Assembly: GCF_020386615.1 (NCBI RefSeq)
Contig: NZ_CP077769.1
Span: 6,745,501-6,809,500 of the forward strand
DNA from: Chitinophaga pendula
Lineage (GTDB): Bacteria > Bacteroidota > Bacteroidia > Chitinophagales > Chitinophagaceae
Length of the DNA stretch: 64,000 nt
Direction of reading: 5' to 3'
The notes below the pieces were generated by a model. That model saw nothing but the letters and a program-made list of their open reading frames with translations. It searched no databases and was not told the DNA's origin. Positions 25,127 to 33,181 of this stretch are shown here, piece by piece (position 1 is the first letter of the stretch; each line of letters starts with the position of its first letter). A program made the position numbers and the translations under genes.

Positions 25127-26989
25127 TCAGGAGGGTGCATTTCCTTCTTCCTGCGAAGCCGCAGGCGAATTGCTATGGCCGGCAACAGGTGGATGGAAGT
25201 AGCTCCATACCAATTTTGCTTTGGCTGCACCTATCTCTTTAGACAGGTCGTCTTCTGTCAGTAACTTGATCTTACTCACAGAACGAAAGGTCTTCAGCAG
25301 TTGAGTGGCAGTTTGCTCACCGATCCCTTTGATCCCTTCCAGTTCGTTTTTGAAAGTACCTTTACTACGTTTCTGCCGGTGGAAGGTGATACCGAAACGG
25401 TGCACTTCATCGCGGATACGACGGATCAATTTCAAGCTTTCGCTGTTATAGGGAAGTTTGAGGCTGTCTTTATCGCCGGGGTAGAAGATTTCCTCTTCAT
25501 TTTTGGCCAGGCCTACTACGGTCATGCTACCGATGAGGTTCAGTTCGCGGATGCTTTCCAGGGCAGCGCCCAGTTGTCCTTTACCACCATCGATGATCAC
25601 CAGCTGTGGTAACGGCTGCTGTTCGGCGAGCAGGCGGTTATAGCGCCGGTATACTACTTCTTTCATAGAGGCGAAGTCGTTAATACCTTCTACCGTTTTG
25701 ATATTGAAATGCCGGTAATCTTTTTTGGAGGCCACCCCGTCTTTAAAGACCACGCAGGCCGATACCGGGTAGGCTCCCTGGAAGTTGGAGTTATCAAAAC
25801 ACTCGATATGTACCGGCAGTTCCTGTAATTCCAGGTCTGCCTGCAGCTGGTATAATACCTGCTTTTTCTCCATATCGCTTTTGCCTTCCAGGTGTAATAT
25901 TTTCTTACGGCGCAGCTCTTCTTTGAAGTAGTTCACGTTCTTTTCGGAGAGGTCGAGCAGTTTCTTTTTATCGCCGCCTTTGGGCACTGTCAGCAGGATG
26001 GTTTCGCTGGGATATTCCAGCGGCATGGGTACGATGATTTCCCGGGCCAGGCTGCTGAAGGCGTCACGTAGGTAGGCGATGGCGTACAATAACACCTCTT
26101 CGTCTGATTCTTCCAGCTTTTTCTCCAGCGTGACGGTCTTGGTATCGGCAATGGTGCCATTGAGTACACGCAGGTAGTTCACATAGGCTTCATTGCCATC
26201 TGTCAGGATGGAGAATACATCGACGTTGCCTACTTTGGTATTGACGATAGTAGAACGGGCCTGGTAGGCATCCAGGCTTTCGATCTTCTTACGCATGATC
26301 TCTGCCTTCTCAAATTCCATGTTCATGGCATATTCCTGCATCTGGGTACGGAATACGGATAGTACCGGTGAGAGGTTGCCCCGCAGGATATTGCGTACTT
26401 GCTGTAGTCCTTCCCGGTAGTTTTCTTCTGTCTCCAGCCCTTCGCAGGGGCCTTTGCAGTTACCCAGGTGATATTCGAGGCATACTTTGAACTTCCCTTT
26501 CTGTATGTTCTGCGGCGTTAGTGCCAGGTTGCAGGTGCGCAGCGGGATGTTGTAACGGATCATCTCCAGCAGTTCGCGTACGCGGCCTACGGAGGTGAAG
26601 GGGCCCAGGTATTCGGAGCCATCTTTGATGAGGTTGCGGGTCAGGAAGACGCGCGGAAAATTTTCGTGTTTGATGACGATATACGGGTACGTTTTATCGT
26701 CCTTCAGGTTGATATTGAATTTGGGCTGGAATTGTTTGATCAGTGAGTTTTCCAGCAGGAAAGCATCCTGTTCGGAATCCACGATGGTGAACTCGATATG
26801 GTGGATGCTTTGGACCAGTTTCCGGGTCTTGTAGTTATCATGGTTCTTGACGAAGTAAGAGCTGACCCGTTTGCGCAGACTTTTGGCTTTGCCTACGTAC
26901 AGCAGGGTATTATCCTCTCCGTAGTACTTGTATATGCCCGCCTGGACGGGGATGGTGTGTGATATCTGTTGAAATTCGGCTGCGGTCAT
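25127..26989 (-). CDS. uvrC: Excinuclease ABC subunit UvrC
   Basis: Nucleotide-excision-repair nuclease that makes the 3' and 5' incisions around UvrB-bound DNA damage. It is complete at 620 aa. The N-terminal GIY-YIG domain (residues about 15-95: QAGIYKYYGEDNTLLYVGKAKSL) is followed by the Cys-rich segment CNLALTPQNIQKGKFKVCLEYHLGNCKGPCEG and the UVR motif (FEKAEIMRKKIESL). The RNase-H-like endonuclease domain follows (IECFDNSNFQGAYPVSACV, LVIIDGGKGQLGAA, HRFGITFHRQKRSK), then a C-terminal helix-hairpin-helix (LEGIKGIGEQTATQLLKTF). It follows the lipoprotein gene at 27011-27598 by 21 bp and is probably cotranscribed with it. Confidence 0.96.
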   Translation of the reverse strand: MTAAEFQQISHTIPVQAGIYKYYGEDNTLLYVGKAKSLRKRVSSYFVKNHDNYKTRKLVQSIHHIEFTIVDSEQDAFLLENSLIKQFQPKFNINLKDDKTYPYIVIKHENFPRVFLTRNLIKDGSEYLGPFTSVGRVRELLEMIRYNIPLRTCNLALTPQNIQKGKFKVCLEYHLGNCKGPCEGLETEENYREGLQQVRNILRGNLSPVLSVFRTQMQEYAMNMEFEKAEIMRKKIESLDAYQARSTIVNTKVGNVDVFSILTDGNEAYVNYLRVLNGTIADTKTVTLEKKLEESDEEVLLYAIAYLRDAFSSLAREIIVPMPLEYPSETILLTVPKGGDKKKLLDLSEKNVNYFKEELRRKKILHLEGKSDMEKKQVLYQLQADLELQELPVHIECFDNSNFQGAYPVSACVVFKDGVASKKDYRHFNIKTVEGINDFASMKEVVYRRYNRLLAEQQPLPQLVIIDGGKGQLGAALESIRELNLIGSMTVVGLAKNEEEIFYPGDKDSLKLPYNSESLKLIRRIRDEVHRFGITFHRQKRSKGTFKNELEGIKGIGEQTATQLLKTFRSVSKIKLLTEDDLSKEIGAAKAKLVWSYFHPPVAGHSNSPAASQEEGNAPS

Positions 26990-27010
26990 TGTCAGATTTA
27001 CGGGGAATGA

Positions 27011-27598
27011 CTATTGTTTAGCGGAGAGCTGTACCTGGATGGTCAGCTCTTTGGGTTGCAAAAAGGCGATTTTTTCGTAGGTGTTGATCTGCACGTTTTG
27101 CTGTTGCCGGTAATAAAGTTTACGCCGGGCTTCATACACCAGGTTGTGGGTATAGCTATCGACGGTCACTTCTTTGATTTGCCCGCTGGCATCTAGCTCC
27201 AGCATGATCTGCCGGGGATTGATGTCGGAGGTACGGGCGGTATATACGACGGAGCGGCTGCCGTTGAATTCGTTGAGCATAACGGCGCTGTCATAGCGTC
27301 CGCGAAGAGAGGCTTTGTTGATATCGGCGTCCAAGAAAGGGGTTAGCAGGTCCTTCAAGGTGGTGGAGTCGGTGGCTTTACAGCGAATGGTATCATGCTG
27401 CTGGTGCAGCGAAACGATCTTCTGCATCGAGGTACTATTCTGGCGGATATGTACCATCTCGTCGGTGAAATATTGTTTCAGGTCCCGGTAGGGAGCGGAT
27501 GTGGGAAGTGTTTGGCCGCTTGTATTGCAAGCTGCCGTCATGATTCCCGTATATGCAGTGAGCAGTAATAAACAGGCCCAGCGGGTATTCGATTTCAT
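27011..27598 (-). CDS. Hypothetical lipoprotein upstream of uvrC
   Basis: Predicted envelope lipoprotein (195 aa). The signal peptide (residues 1-23) ends in a lipobox TAAC, Cys24. The mature part starts with a helical region (YFTDEMVHIRQNSTSMQKIVSLH) and continues with beta-strands that follow the pattern of periplasmic lipid- or sterol-binding folds, but I cannot assign a family. It is the first gene of a pair with uvrC (21-bp gap). A perfect -7 box (TAATTTTG) ends only 4 bp before the ATG, so the transcript may be leaderless. Confidence 0.75.
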   Translation of the reverse strand: MKSNTRWACLLLLTAYTGIMTAACNTSGQTLPTSAPYRDLKQYFTDEMVHIRQNSTSMQKIVSLHQQHDTIRCKATDSTTLKDLLTPFLDADINKASLRGRYDSAVMLNEFNGSRSVVYTARTSDINPRQIMLELDASGQIKEVTVDSYTHNLVYEARRKLYYRQQQNVQINTYEKIAFLQPKELTIQVQLSAKQ

Positions 27599-27602
27599 CC
27601 TG

Positions 27603-27610
27603 CAAAATTA
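27603..27610 (-). promoter_or_regulatory. -7 element abutting the ATG of the uvrC-linked lipoprotein gene
   Basis: Minus-strand TAATTTTG-CAGG-ATG: only four bases separate the -7 element from the start codon at 27598, so transcription would begin at or next to the A of the ATG. The -33 match is poor. Confidence 0.45.
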
Positions 27611-27637
27611 GGAAATAATGTAGGGCCGCGGCATGGT

Positions 27638-27672
27638 AAAAAAAACAAAAATGCGCCGTAAAGACGGCGCAT
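27638..27672 (-). terminator. Intrinsic terminator about 435 bp beyond the nearest minus-strand gene
   Basis: Minus strand: 9-bp GC-rich stem (27672-27664 / 27659-27651), 4-nt loop, then a long T-rich run (27650-27638). The nearest upstream minus-strand CDS ends at 28107, leaving a long transcribed region without a recognised gene. Confidence 0.83.
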
Positions 27673-28106
27673 CTGATGCATGAGCAAATCTGTCGAGAGC
27701 ACTAAAAATGTTAAAACGGATAAGCTAATTAAATAGTTACTCGTTTTAATGAATAGTTATTTATTTTATATGAATGCGCTACACCTGTGTTATCAGCAGT
27801 GGCAGTGCATGGTGATTCAATGCCTTTTTAAAGAGAAGATGAGAGATAGCTACCCAGGTACATAGTTCACTTCTTCAACTACGATAGCCTCTTGCAGATA
27901 CTGAGCTTCCATATCAGCTACTCACGGATGTAAGGTAATGAAAGTCCGTGATCCATACTACACAACACAATGTTAAAACAAACCAATGCGACAATAATGC
28001 TGGCAACTGACGGAGATGAAAAGCCTTCTCCTGTTGATTATCAATGCGCTGGCACTATACCGCATCGCATGTACGAAAGTACGAAATGCTGAAGGGAAAT
28101 TAAAAA
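27673..28106 (-). other. 434-bp gene-poor region upstream of a terminator, with two tiny ORFs
   Basis: No recognisable gene. On the minus strand, which is presumably transcribed because a terminator closes it, two short frames stand in tandem: a 12-codon MDHGLSLPYIRE, and 5 nt later a 20-codon frame at 27912-27850. It could be a long 3' UTR of the LVIVD gene, a small RNA, or a micropeptide locus. Confidence 0.4.
27850..27912 (-). CDS. Possible micropeptide, 20 aa
   Basis: Short reading frame MEAQYLQEAIVVEEVNYVPG. It is acidic and amphipathic, with ATG start and TAG stop, and lies within the transcribed-looking region between the LVIVD lipoprotein gene and the terminator at 27638-27672. An in-frame stop lies four codons upstream, so it is not the end of a longer frame. 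There is no known homologue or modifying enzyme nearby; chance cannot be excluded. Confidence 0.2.
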   Translation of the reverse strand: MEAQYLQEAIVVEEVNYVPG

Positions 28107-29375
28107 TTATCTTTTGACACTCAGGTTCAGTTTGCTCAGCAATACGGGCGACGCCATCTGTGAATAATCGTACTGATAGATGCCATCTTCTGCACTCACC
28201 AGCAGTACGTTGTTATGCGGGATAACGTCGAAGGTATTGGGGCCTTCCAGCAGTTTGACGGTGGTAATGGTAGCAGGCTGGGTCGCTGTCAGGAAACGCA
28301 GGCCTGCTTTACCTTCGCAGATGAAGAGTTTACCATTGTCGATACCCAGTCCATGCGGATTGGTCATTGGATAACTTCTGATCAGTTTAGGGTTGGAGAT
28401 ATCTTTTACGTCCAATACATCCAGCTGATTATTGACGCCGCCGCAGTTGGTACCACCCCGTAGTGTCACATAGGCGATGTCGCCTTCTATTACCACCGGA
28501 TCGCATTGTCGGGCATGTGAAAAGGCCCCTTTACGCACCGGATTGGCGGGGTTGCTGGCATCGAAGATGAACATGCCAACCTGGGAGCCGATGAATAGGT
28601 TATTACGATAAGGGAAAATCGTTTCAATAGCAGGGCCTATTACGGTAGTACCTTTTGTCACCGGTGCTTTCGGGTTGCTGATATCGAAGGTCTGCAGGGC
28701 AATATGATCCACTGCATAGAGGTAGTTGTTCATAATAGCAAATCGTGCCATGGAGCCCCCTTTAGCCGTGGGTGGCGTGTTGGAGGAAGCATACACTTTT
28801 CCGTCGTTGGAGCTATATAGAAAAAAGCCGTTGGTATACCCGTCGCAGGAGGTTTCATATACCGTGTCTTTGACGGTCACGTCTACCACTAATCCTTCGG
28901 GGCCATATCCTTTCAGATCGCCTACATAGGCGTTACGGGGAAACACCTCCTTGACGCGGCCTATTTCGCTGACATGGGTAGGATCGCTGATATCCAGGGT
29001 GACCATGTCGATATAGCTATCTGCGTACAGCACGTTGTCTTTCACCGCGATATCTACATTGCCCATAATGTTAATGAAGGCAATGGGAACAGGCGCACTG
29101 GGCACGCGGTTGTCGATAATATGCACGCCTTTATAAGGCTCATTTACCAGGAGATAATGCTCGTACAGGAAAATCTTACCTGTGGTAGTGATCGTATGTG
29201 GCGGCTCTACTTTGATGGAGCTTCGGAACTTTTCCATGCTCATGTACACTGGTTTGTAGAGTTTGGTTGATACGACCCGGTTACATTGCGGTTTGTCTTT
29301 ATGACAGCTGACTAGCATCAGCAGAGTGGCTGCTACAAAGGCCACGACCAGGGATTTGTAAAAGAACAGTTTCAT
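28107..29375 (-). CDS. LVIVD-repeat beta-propeller lipoprotein
   Basis: Envelope lipoprotein of 422 aa. The signal peptide ends LMLVSC (Cys24), and the mature protein is a chain of about seven LVIVD-type blades. The recurring signature is a strand, then 'LDISDPTHV', 'FDISNPKAPV', 'FDASNPANPV', 'LDVKDISNPKL', as expected for a beta-propeller. Such proteins are common at the Bacteroidota cell surface and probably mediate binding; no enzymatic motif is visible. Copy 2 of the dispersed 115-bp element ends about 70 bp upstream of the ATG, in the same relative place as copy 1 before the galM-like lipoprotein gene, so both may answer to the same regulator. Confidence 0.85.
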   Translation of the reverse strand: MKLFFYKSLVVAFVAATLLMLVSCHKDKPQCNRVVSTKLYKPVYMSMEKFRSSIKVEPPHTITTTGKIFLYEHYLLVNEPYKGVHIIDNRVPSAPVPIAFINIMGNVDIAVKDNVLYADSYIDMVTLDISDPTHVSEIGRVKEVFPRNAYVGDLKGYGPEGLVVDVTVKDTVYETSCDGYTNGFFLYSSNDGKVYASSNTPPTAKGGSMARFAIMNNYLYAVDHIALQTFDISNPKAPVTKGTTVIGPAIETIFPYRNNLFIGSQVGMFIFDASNPANPVRKGAFSHARQCDPVVIEGDIAYVTLRGGTNCGGVNNQLDVLDVKDISNPKLIRSYPMTNPHGLGIDNGKLFICEGKAGLRFLTATQPATITTVKLLEGPNTFDVIPHNNVLLVSAEDGIYQYDYSQMASPVLLSKLNLSVKR

Positions 29376-29442
29376 GGGGGATAAATTTTGGAGTAAAACG
29401 AGGTGGTAAGGAAAAGGTTACTAGACAAGAAAAGCAGGCGGT

Positions 29443-29558
29443 GGATATAGGAACGTTATACGAATGATACAGGAATATTAAGGGAGAGGTGGACGGGAGC
29501 TATAACGATATTATATTCAACTAATTACAAGAGATTATTGCACAATGTTGCAAATAAT
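29443..29558 (-). repeat. Dispersed regulatory-looking element, copy 2
   Basis: Inverted copy of the element at 11776-11889. Read on the minus strand it has the dyad ATTATT(T)GCA-N6-TGCAATAAT (29558-29534), the near-identical core GTTATAGCTCCCGTCCACC, and three tandem 11-mers TATTCCTGTAT, CATTCGTATAA, CGTTCCTATAT (29477-29445). It lies between the gpmI terminator and the LVIVD lipoprotein gene. Confidence 0.8.
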
Positions 29559-29561
29559 TGC

Positions 29562-29606
29562 AAAAAAGAGCCGGTCTCCCTATGGTGTTGCCAATGGAAG
29601 ACCGGC
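29562..29606 (-). terminator. Intrinsic terminator of gpmI
   Basis: Minus strand: 8-9 bp stem (29606-29599 / 29577-29569) with a 21-nt loop and a T6 run (29567-29562), 27 bp after the gpmI stop. Confidence 0.8.
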
Positions 29607-29632
29607 GCGGTATATGGTTGTGCCGGCAGGTA

Positions 29633-31156
29633 TTATACCAGCACGTCACCTGTCATTTCCTGAGGGATGGACAGGCCCATGAAGTGTAAGATAGTGGGGG
29701 CTACATCGCCCAGTTTGCCTGGTTTGATCGTACCCTGGAAATCGTTGCTGATGATAAAGAAGGGTACCAGGTTCAGGGAGTGGGCGGTGTTGGGCGTACC
29801 ATCTGCATTGACCATAAAGTCGGCGTTGCCGTGATCTGCGGTCAGGAAGATGGTGTATCCGCTTTGCAGTGCGGCGGCAACGATGCGGGACACGCAGCTA
29901 TCGACGGTCTCGGCGGCTTTGATGGCTGCGGAGAATACGCCGGTATGACCAACCATGTCGGTATTGGCGAAGTTGAGGCAGATGAAGTCGGCCGTTTTTT
30001 GTTCAATTTCCGGTATGATCAGGTCTGTAAGCGGATAGGCGCTCATCTCGGGTTGCAAGTCGTAGGTAGCTACTTTAGGAGAAGGCACCAGCAGGCGGCG
30101 TTCGCCTATAAATTCTTTTTCCCGGCCACCGGAGAAGAAGAAGGACACGTGAGGATACTTCTCCGTTTCGGCGATGCGGATCTGGGTACGGTGGTGTTGT
30201 TCCAGTACTTCACCCAGTGTCATGTTCAGGTTATCATTTTCGAATATCACATGTACGTTCTTGAACGTTTTGTCGTATTCGGTCATGGTGGTATAGAACA
30301 GTTGCAGGGCGTGCATGTTGAAGTCGGGGAAGTTCTGTTGGGTCAGTACTTCGGTGATCTCGCGGCAACGGTCGGTGCGGAAGTTGAAGCAGATCACGGC
30401 GTCGCCTTCCTGTATGGTGGCCACGGGTTGGTCTTGTTCGTTGGTAACGATGATGGGTTTGATGAATTCATCGGTTACGCCTTCGGCATACGAGGCTTTG
30501 ATGGCGGTGAGGAGGTGTTGTGTCTTGGTGCCGGTAGCATGTACCAGTGCATCGTAGGCCAGTTTCACCCTTTCCCAGCGTTTGTCGCGGTCCATGGCAT
30601 AATAGCGGCCTGTTACGGAAGCTATCTTACCGGTGGTAGCAGCGAGGTGGTTTTCCAGTTCATCGATGAATGCGAGGCCGCTTTTAGGGTCGGTGTCTCT
30701 GCCGTCGGTGAACGCATGGATGTATACTTTCTGCAGGCCTTTGTTTTTGGCGATCTGCGTAAGTGCTTTCAGGTGATTGATATGTGAGTGCACGCCGCCA
30801 TTGCTGACGAGGCCGATGAAGTGCAGGGCTTTATCGTTGTCTTGGGCATACTGAAGGGTTTCCTGCAGTACTTTGTTGTCCGCAAGTTCGGAGGTACGGG
30901 CAGCCACATTGATACGTTGCAGTTCCTGGTATACGATCCGGCCGGCACCCAGGTTCAGGTGTCCTACTTCGGAGTTACCCATTTGTCCATCCGGAAGGCC
31001 TACGTTCTCTCCACAAGTTATGAGCGTGCTGTTCGGATATTTGGTATACAGGCTATCAACGAACGGTGTATTTGCCTGGGCTATTGCATCTGCGGCGGGA
31101 ACTTTGCCGAGGCCCCAGCCATCCATAATGATCAGTATTGCTCTTTTGTTTTCCAT
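29633..31156 (-). CDS. gpmI: 2,3-bisphosphoglycerate-independent phosphoglycerate mutase
   Basis: Glycolytic/gluconeogenic enzyme interconverting 3- and 2-phosphoglycerate, of the alkaline-phosphatase superfamily with two Mn ions. Length (507 aa) is normal. The N-terminal LIIMDGWG contains the first metal ligand. The phosphoserine nucleophile is S62 in QMGNSEVGH. The phosphotransferase insert carries HAFTDGRDTDP, VTGRYYAMDRDKRW and FNFRTDRCREIT, and the C-terminal metal motifs are NFANTDMVGHTG and TADHGNAD. It is a single-gene unit with a candidate promoter upstream and a terminator directly downstream. Confidence 0.96.
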   Translation of the reverse strand: MENKRAILIIMDGWGLGKVPAADAIAQANTPFVDSLYTKYPNSTLITCGENVGLPDGQMGNSEVGHLNLGAGRIVYQELQRINVAARTSELADNKVLQETLQYAQDNDKALHFIGLVSNGGVHSHINHLKALTQIAKNKGLQKVYIHAFTDGRDTDPKSGLAFIDELENHLAATTGKIASVTGRYYAMDRDKRWERVKLAYDALVHATGTKTQHLLTAIKASYAEGVTDEFIKPIIVTNEQDQPVATIQEGDAVICFNFRTDRCREITEVLTQQNFPDFNMHALQLFYTTMTEYDKTFKNVHVIFENDNLNMTLGEVLEQHHRTQIRIAETEKYPHVSFFFSGGREKEFIGERRLLVPSPKVATYDLQPEMSAYPLTDLIIPEIEQKTADFICLNFANTDMVGHTGVFSAAIKAAETVDSCVSRIVAAALQSGYTIFLTADHGNADFMVNADGTPNTAHSLNLVPFFIISNDFQGTIKPGKLGDVAPTILHFMGLSIPQEMTGDVLV

Positions 31157-31230
31157 TATCTATCCATTAATTGACTGTGAAAATAAAATAAATATCACAA
31201 TGTAGGGAGTAGGGGGCGCGGCTGTTCAGC

Positions 31231-31238
31231 CAAAGATA
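31231..31238 (-). promoter_or_regulatory. Candidate -7 element of gpmI
   Basis: Minus-strand TATCTTTG, a full match to TAnnTTTG, 74 bp before the gpmI ATG; the -33 element is weak. Confidence 0.4.
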
Positions 31239-31609
31239 ATGTATGTAAACCGGTGAAGACCCTTTCGGGTAGCTGATCAGCAATGGCTGACACTTATTTG
31301 GAATTAAGGGTGGCTGTATGGTAAAGTGCAGTGGAAGGAGATATCTTTAAACTATTAACCGGTGTTGCATCCAATACAAGTACTGAAAGATCCTATGGAC
31401 CAGGAACCTTATTTTCTTTTCGCCCGGCTGTTTTGCTGCATTGCTATCCACGACTACCAGACGCCACAATAACGTAATGGTTTATAATGATTTTGAAGGA
31501 ATAAAAAAAGCCCAGAAAATAGCTGCCGCTGACTAACAGTTAGGAAATGATTACTATTTTAGCGAAACAATATATATCATAGACTTTTTATAAATTATAG
31601 CCTGATTGA
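31239..31609. other. Gene-free intergenic stretch
   Basis: Between the gpmI promoter region and the DUF4783 gene's upstream dyad. No ORF with coding character, no tRNA-like fold and no terminator seen. Confidence 0.5.
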
Positions 31610-31625
31610 TACCACGATAGTGGTA
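31610..31625. promoter_or_regulatory. TACCAC dyad, possible response-regulator operator
   Basis: TACCACG-AT-AGTGGTA, a 7-2-7 inverted repeat about 105 bp before the DUF4783 ATG. A near-identical dyad lies at 53512-53527. The geometry and outer bases resemble NarL/FixJ-type heptamer sites; the identity of the regulator is inference. Confidence 0.45.
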
Positions 31626-31730
31626 GATAAAAGCGGGAAGACAAATTGGCATAGTTTTAGCCGTTTTGCGGTCGGATAGCAGATTTTAGTGTATGATAAC
31701 AAGTATATTCTAATATAAAAAAAACTGACA

Positions 31731-32150
31731 ATGAAAAAGCTAATGTATGTGGTGGTGGTCATGGTGCTGGGGGGTATCATTACAGCATTTACGCTGTCGG
31801 CGAACTCATTCCGACGGGCCACAGCAGGTCCATTCGAAGATGTGGTGAGTGCCATTAAACAAGGCGATGCCGGTAGCCTTTCCCGATACCTGGATAATAC
31901 CGTTGAGATCAATATGTCTGGCAAATCGACTTCTTACAGCAAAGCACAGGCGGAGATCATCCTGAAGGATTTTTTCTCCAAGAACCAGGTAAAGAGCTTT
32001 GAGCTGGTACACCAGGGCGAAGGTGGTGGCGGTTCGCGCTATGGTATTGGTAATATGGGTACCAGTGGTGGTAACTTCCGGACATCTTTTTTCCTCCAGA
32101 AAAAGGGAGGGTCCATGGTGTTGAATGAGCTTCGCTTCGAAAATAAATAA
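31731..32150 (+). CDS. DUF4783 domain secreted protein
   Basis: Exported 139-aa protein with a signal peptide or N-terminal anchor (MKKLMYVVVVMVLGGIITAF). The mature part is a DUF4783 domain, an NTF2-like cystatin fold: GPFEDVVSAIKQGDAGSLSRYLD, VEINMSGKSTSYSKAQAE, ILKDFFSKNQVKSF, FRTSFFLQKKGGSMVLNELRFE. The function is unknown. The gene commonly precedes nadC in Bacteroidota, and does so here, though a terminator separates them. The TACCAC dyad at 31610 lies in its upstream region. Confidence 0.85.
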   Translation: MKKLMYVVVVMVLGGIITAFTLSANSFRRATAGPFEDVVSAIKQGDAGSLSRYLDNTVEINMSGKSTSYSKAQAEIILKDFFSKNQVKSFELVHQGEGGGGSRYGIGNMGTSGGNFRTSFFLQKKGGSMVLNELRFENK

Positions 32151-32168
32151 TACAGCCTTAATATATGG

Positions 32169-32200
32169 AAGCCCTCCGCAGACCGCGGAGGGCTTTTATT
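32169..32200 (+). terminator. Intrinsic terminator after the DUF4783 gene
   Basis: Perfect 11-bp stem (32169-32179 / 32185-32195) followed by TTTTATTTT, 19 bp after the stop. Confidence 0.87.
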
Positions 32201-32281
32201 TTGCACTATATACGGCGCTACCCACCTCCTTTCAGGGGGTACTATAGACATTTTCTTAACTTCGCTACCTAATTGTATATC

Positions 32282-33130
32282 ATGTTACCTGAATCAGCGC
32301 TTAAAGAGTTTATCAGACTGGCATTGGCAGAAGATGTGGGCGATGGCGACCACTCCTCAATGGCATGTATTCCATCAGATGCCAGAGGCGCCGCCCGTCT
32401 CAAAATAAAAGAAGACGGCATCCTGGCTGGTATGGAAGTGGCAGCAGCCGTGTTCCGTTACCTGGATACATCGACGGTATTCCGTCCGCTTAAGCAAGAC
32501 GGAGAAGTGATGCACGCCGGTGATACCGCTTTTGAAGTAGAAGCCACCGTGCATACCCTGTTAATGGCCGAACGTCTGGTACTGAACTGTATGCAGCGAA
32601 TGAGCGGCATCGCGACCCTTACCAAACAATACGTGGACATACTGGCTGGTTATCACACCCGCCTGCTGGATACGCGTAAGACAACGCCTAATTTCCGGAT
32701 GCTGGAGAAAGAGGCGGTACGTATCGGCGGTGGCGTCAATCATCGTATGGGACTGTACGATATGATCATGTTGAAAGACAACCATATCGACTTTGCCGGG
32801 GGAATCACGGCGGCGATAGAAAAAACGTTGGCTTATCTGCAGCAGCGTAACCTGCCTTTGCAGATAGAAGTAGAAACGCGTAACCTGGAAGACGTAAAAG
32901 AAGTGCTGGCGATAGGGCAGATACATCGTATCATGTTGGACAACTTCACTCCTGAACAGATCAGTGCTGCATTAGCGCTGATTGATGGCCGCTATGAGAC
33001 AGAGGCTTCAGGTGGCATTAACCTGGATACTATCGAGGCTTATGCAAAGACCGGCGTGGACTTTATCTCCGTAGGTGCGGTGATACACCATGCTGTAAGC
33101 TTGGATCTGAGCCTGAAGGCCATCCAGTGA
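32282..33130 (+). CDS. nadC: Nicotinate-nucleotide diphosphorylase (carboxylating)
   Basis: Quinolinate phosphoribosyltransferase of de novo NAD synthesis: quinolinate + PRPP gives nicotinate mononucleotide, CO2 and PPi. The 282-aa product from the ATG at 32282 has the expected blocks EDVGDGDHSS, LLMAERLVLNCMQRMSGIAT, LDTRKTTPNFRMLEKEAV, GGGVNHRMGLYDMIMLKDNH, IEVETRNLEDV, IMLDNF, EASGGINLDTI and ISVGAVIHH. A TTG three codons upstream (32273) is in frame but less likely. It is followed after 51 bp by the lipid kinase gene. Confidence 0.95.
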   Translation: MLPESALKEFIRLALAEDVGDGDHSSMACIPSDARGAARLKIKEDGILAGMEVAAAVFRYLDTSTVFRPLKQDGEVMHAGDTAFEVEATVHTLLMAERLVLNCMQRMSGIATLTKQYVDILAGYHTRLLDTRKTTPNFRMLEKEAVRIGGGVNHRMGLYDMIMLKDNHIDFAGGITAAIEKTLAYLQQRNLPLQIEVETRNLEDVKEVLAIGQIHRIMLDNFTPEQISAALALIDGRYETEASGGINLDTIEAYAKTGVDFISVGAVIHHAVSLDLSLKAIQ

Positions 33131-33181
33131 AGGCCCGGAGGAGGTCATATTTTTTGTGCTTGTTAACATCATCACTATATT

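Noticed and set aside
27850..27912. PqqA-like or other RiPP precursor
   Set aside because: Glu-Tyr spacing does not fit PqqA (E-x3-Y), and no radical SAM, cyclase, protease or exporter gene is adjacent.
24400..28100. Replication origin suggested by the skew switch
   Set aside because: No dnaA, no DnaA-box cluster was noticed, and the skew switches back within about 30 kb, so inversion is the simpler reading.
29780..30787. 335-codon plus-strand frame antisense to gpmI
   Set aside because: gpmI on the minus strand has full-length family motifs; the antisense frame is Gly/Val/Phe-rich with no domain and mirrors gpmI codons.
31261..31276. ACCC-TTTC-GGGT hairpin upstream of gpmI
   Set aside because: Only a 4-bp stem with no conserved context; likely chance.
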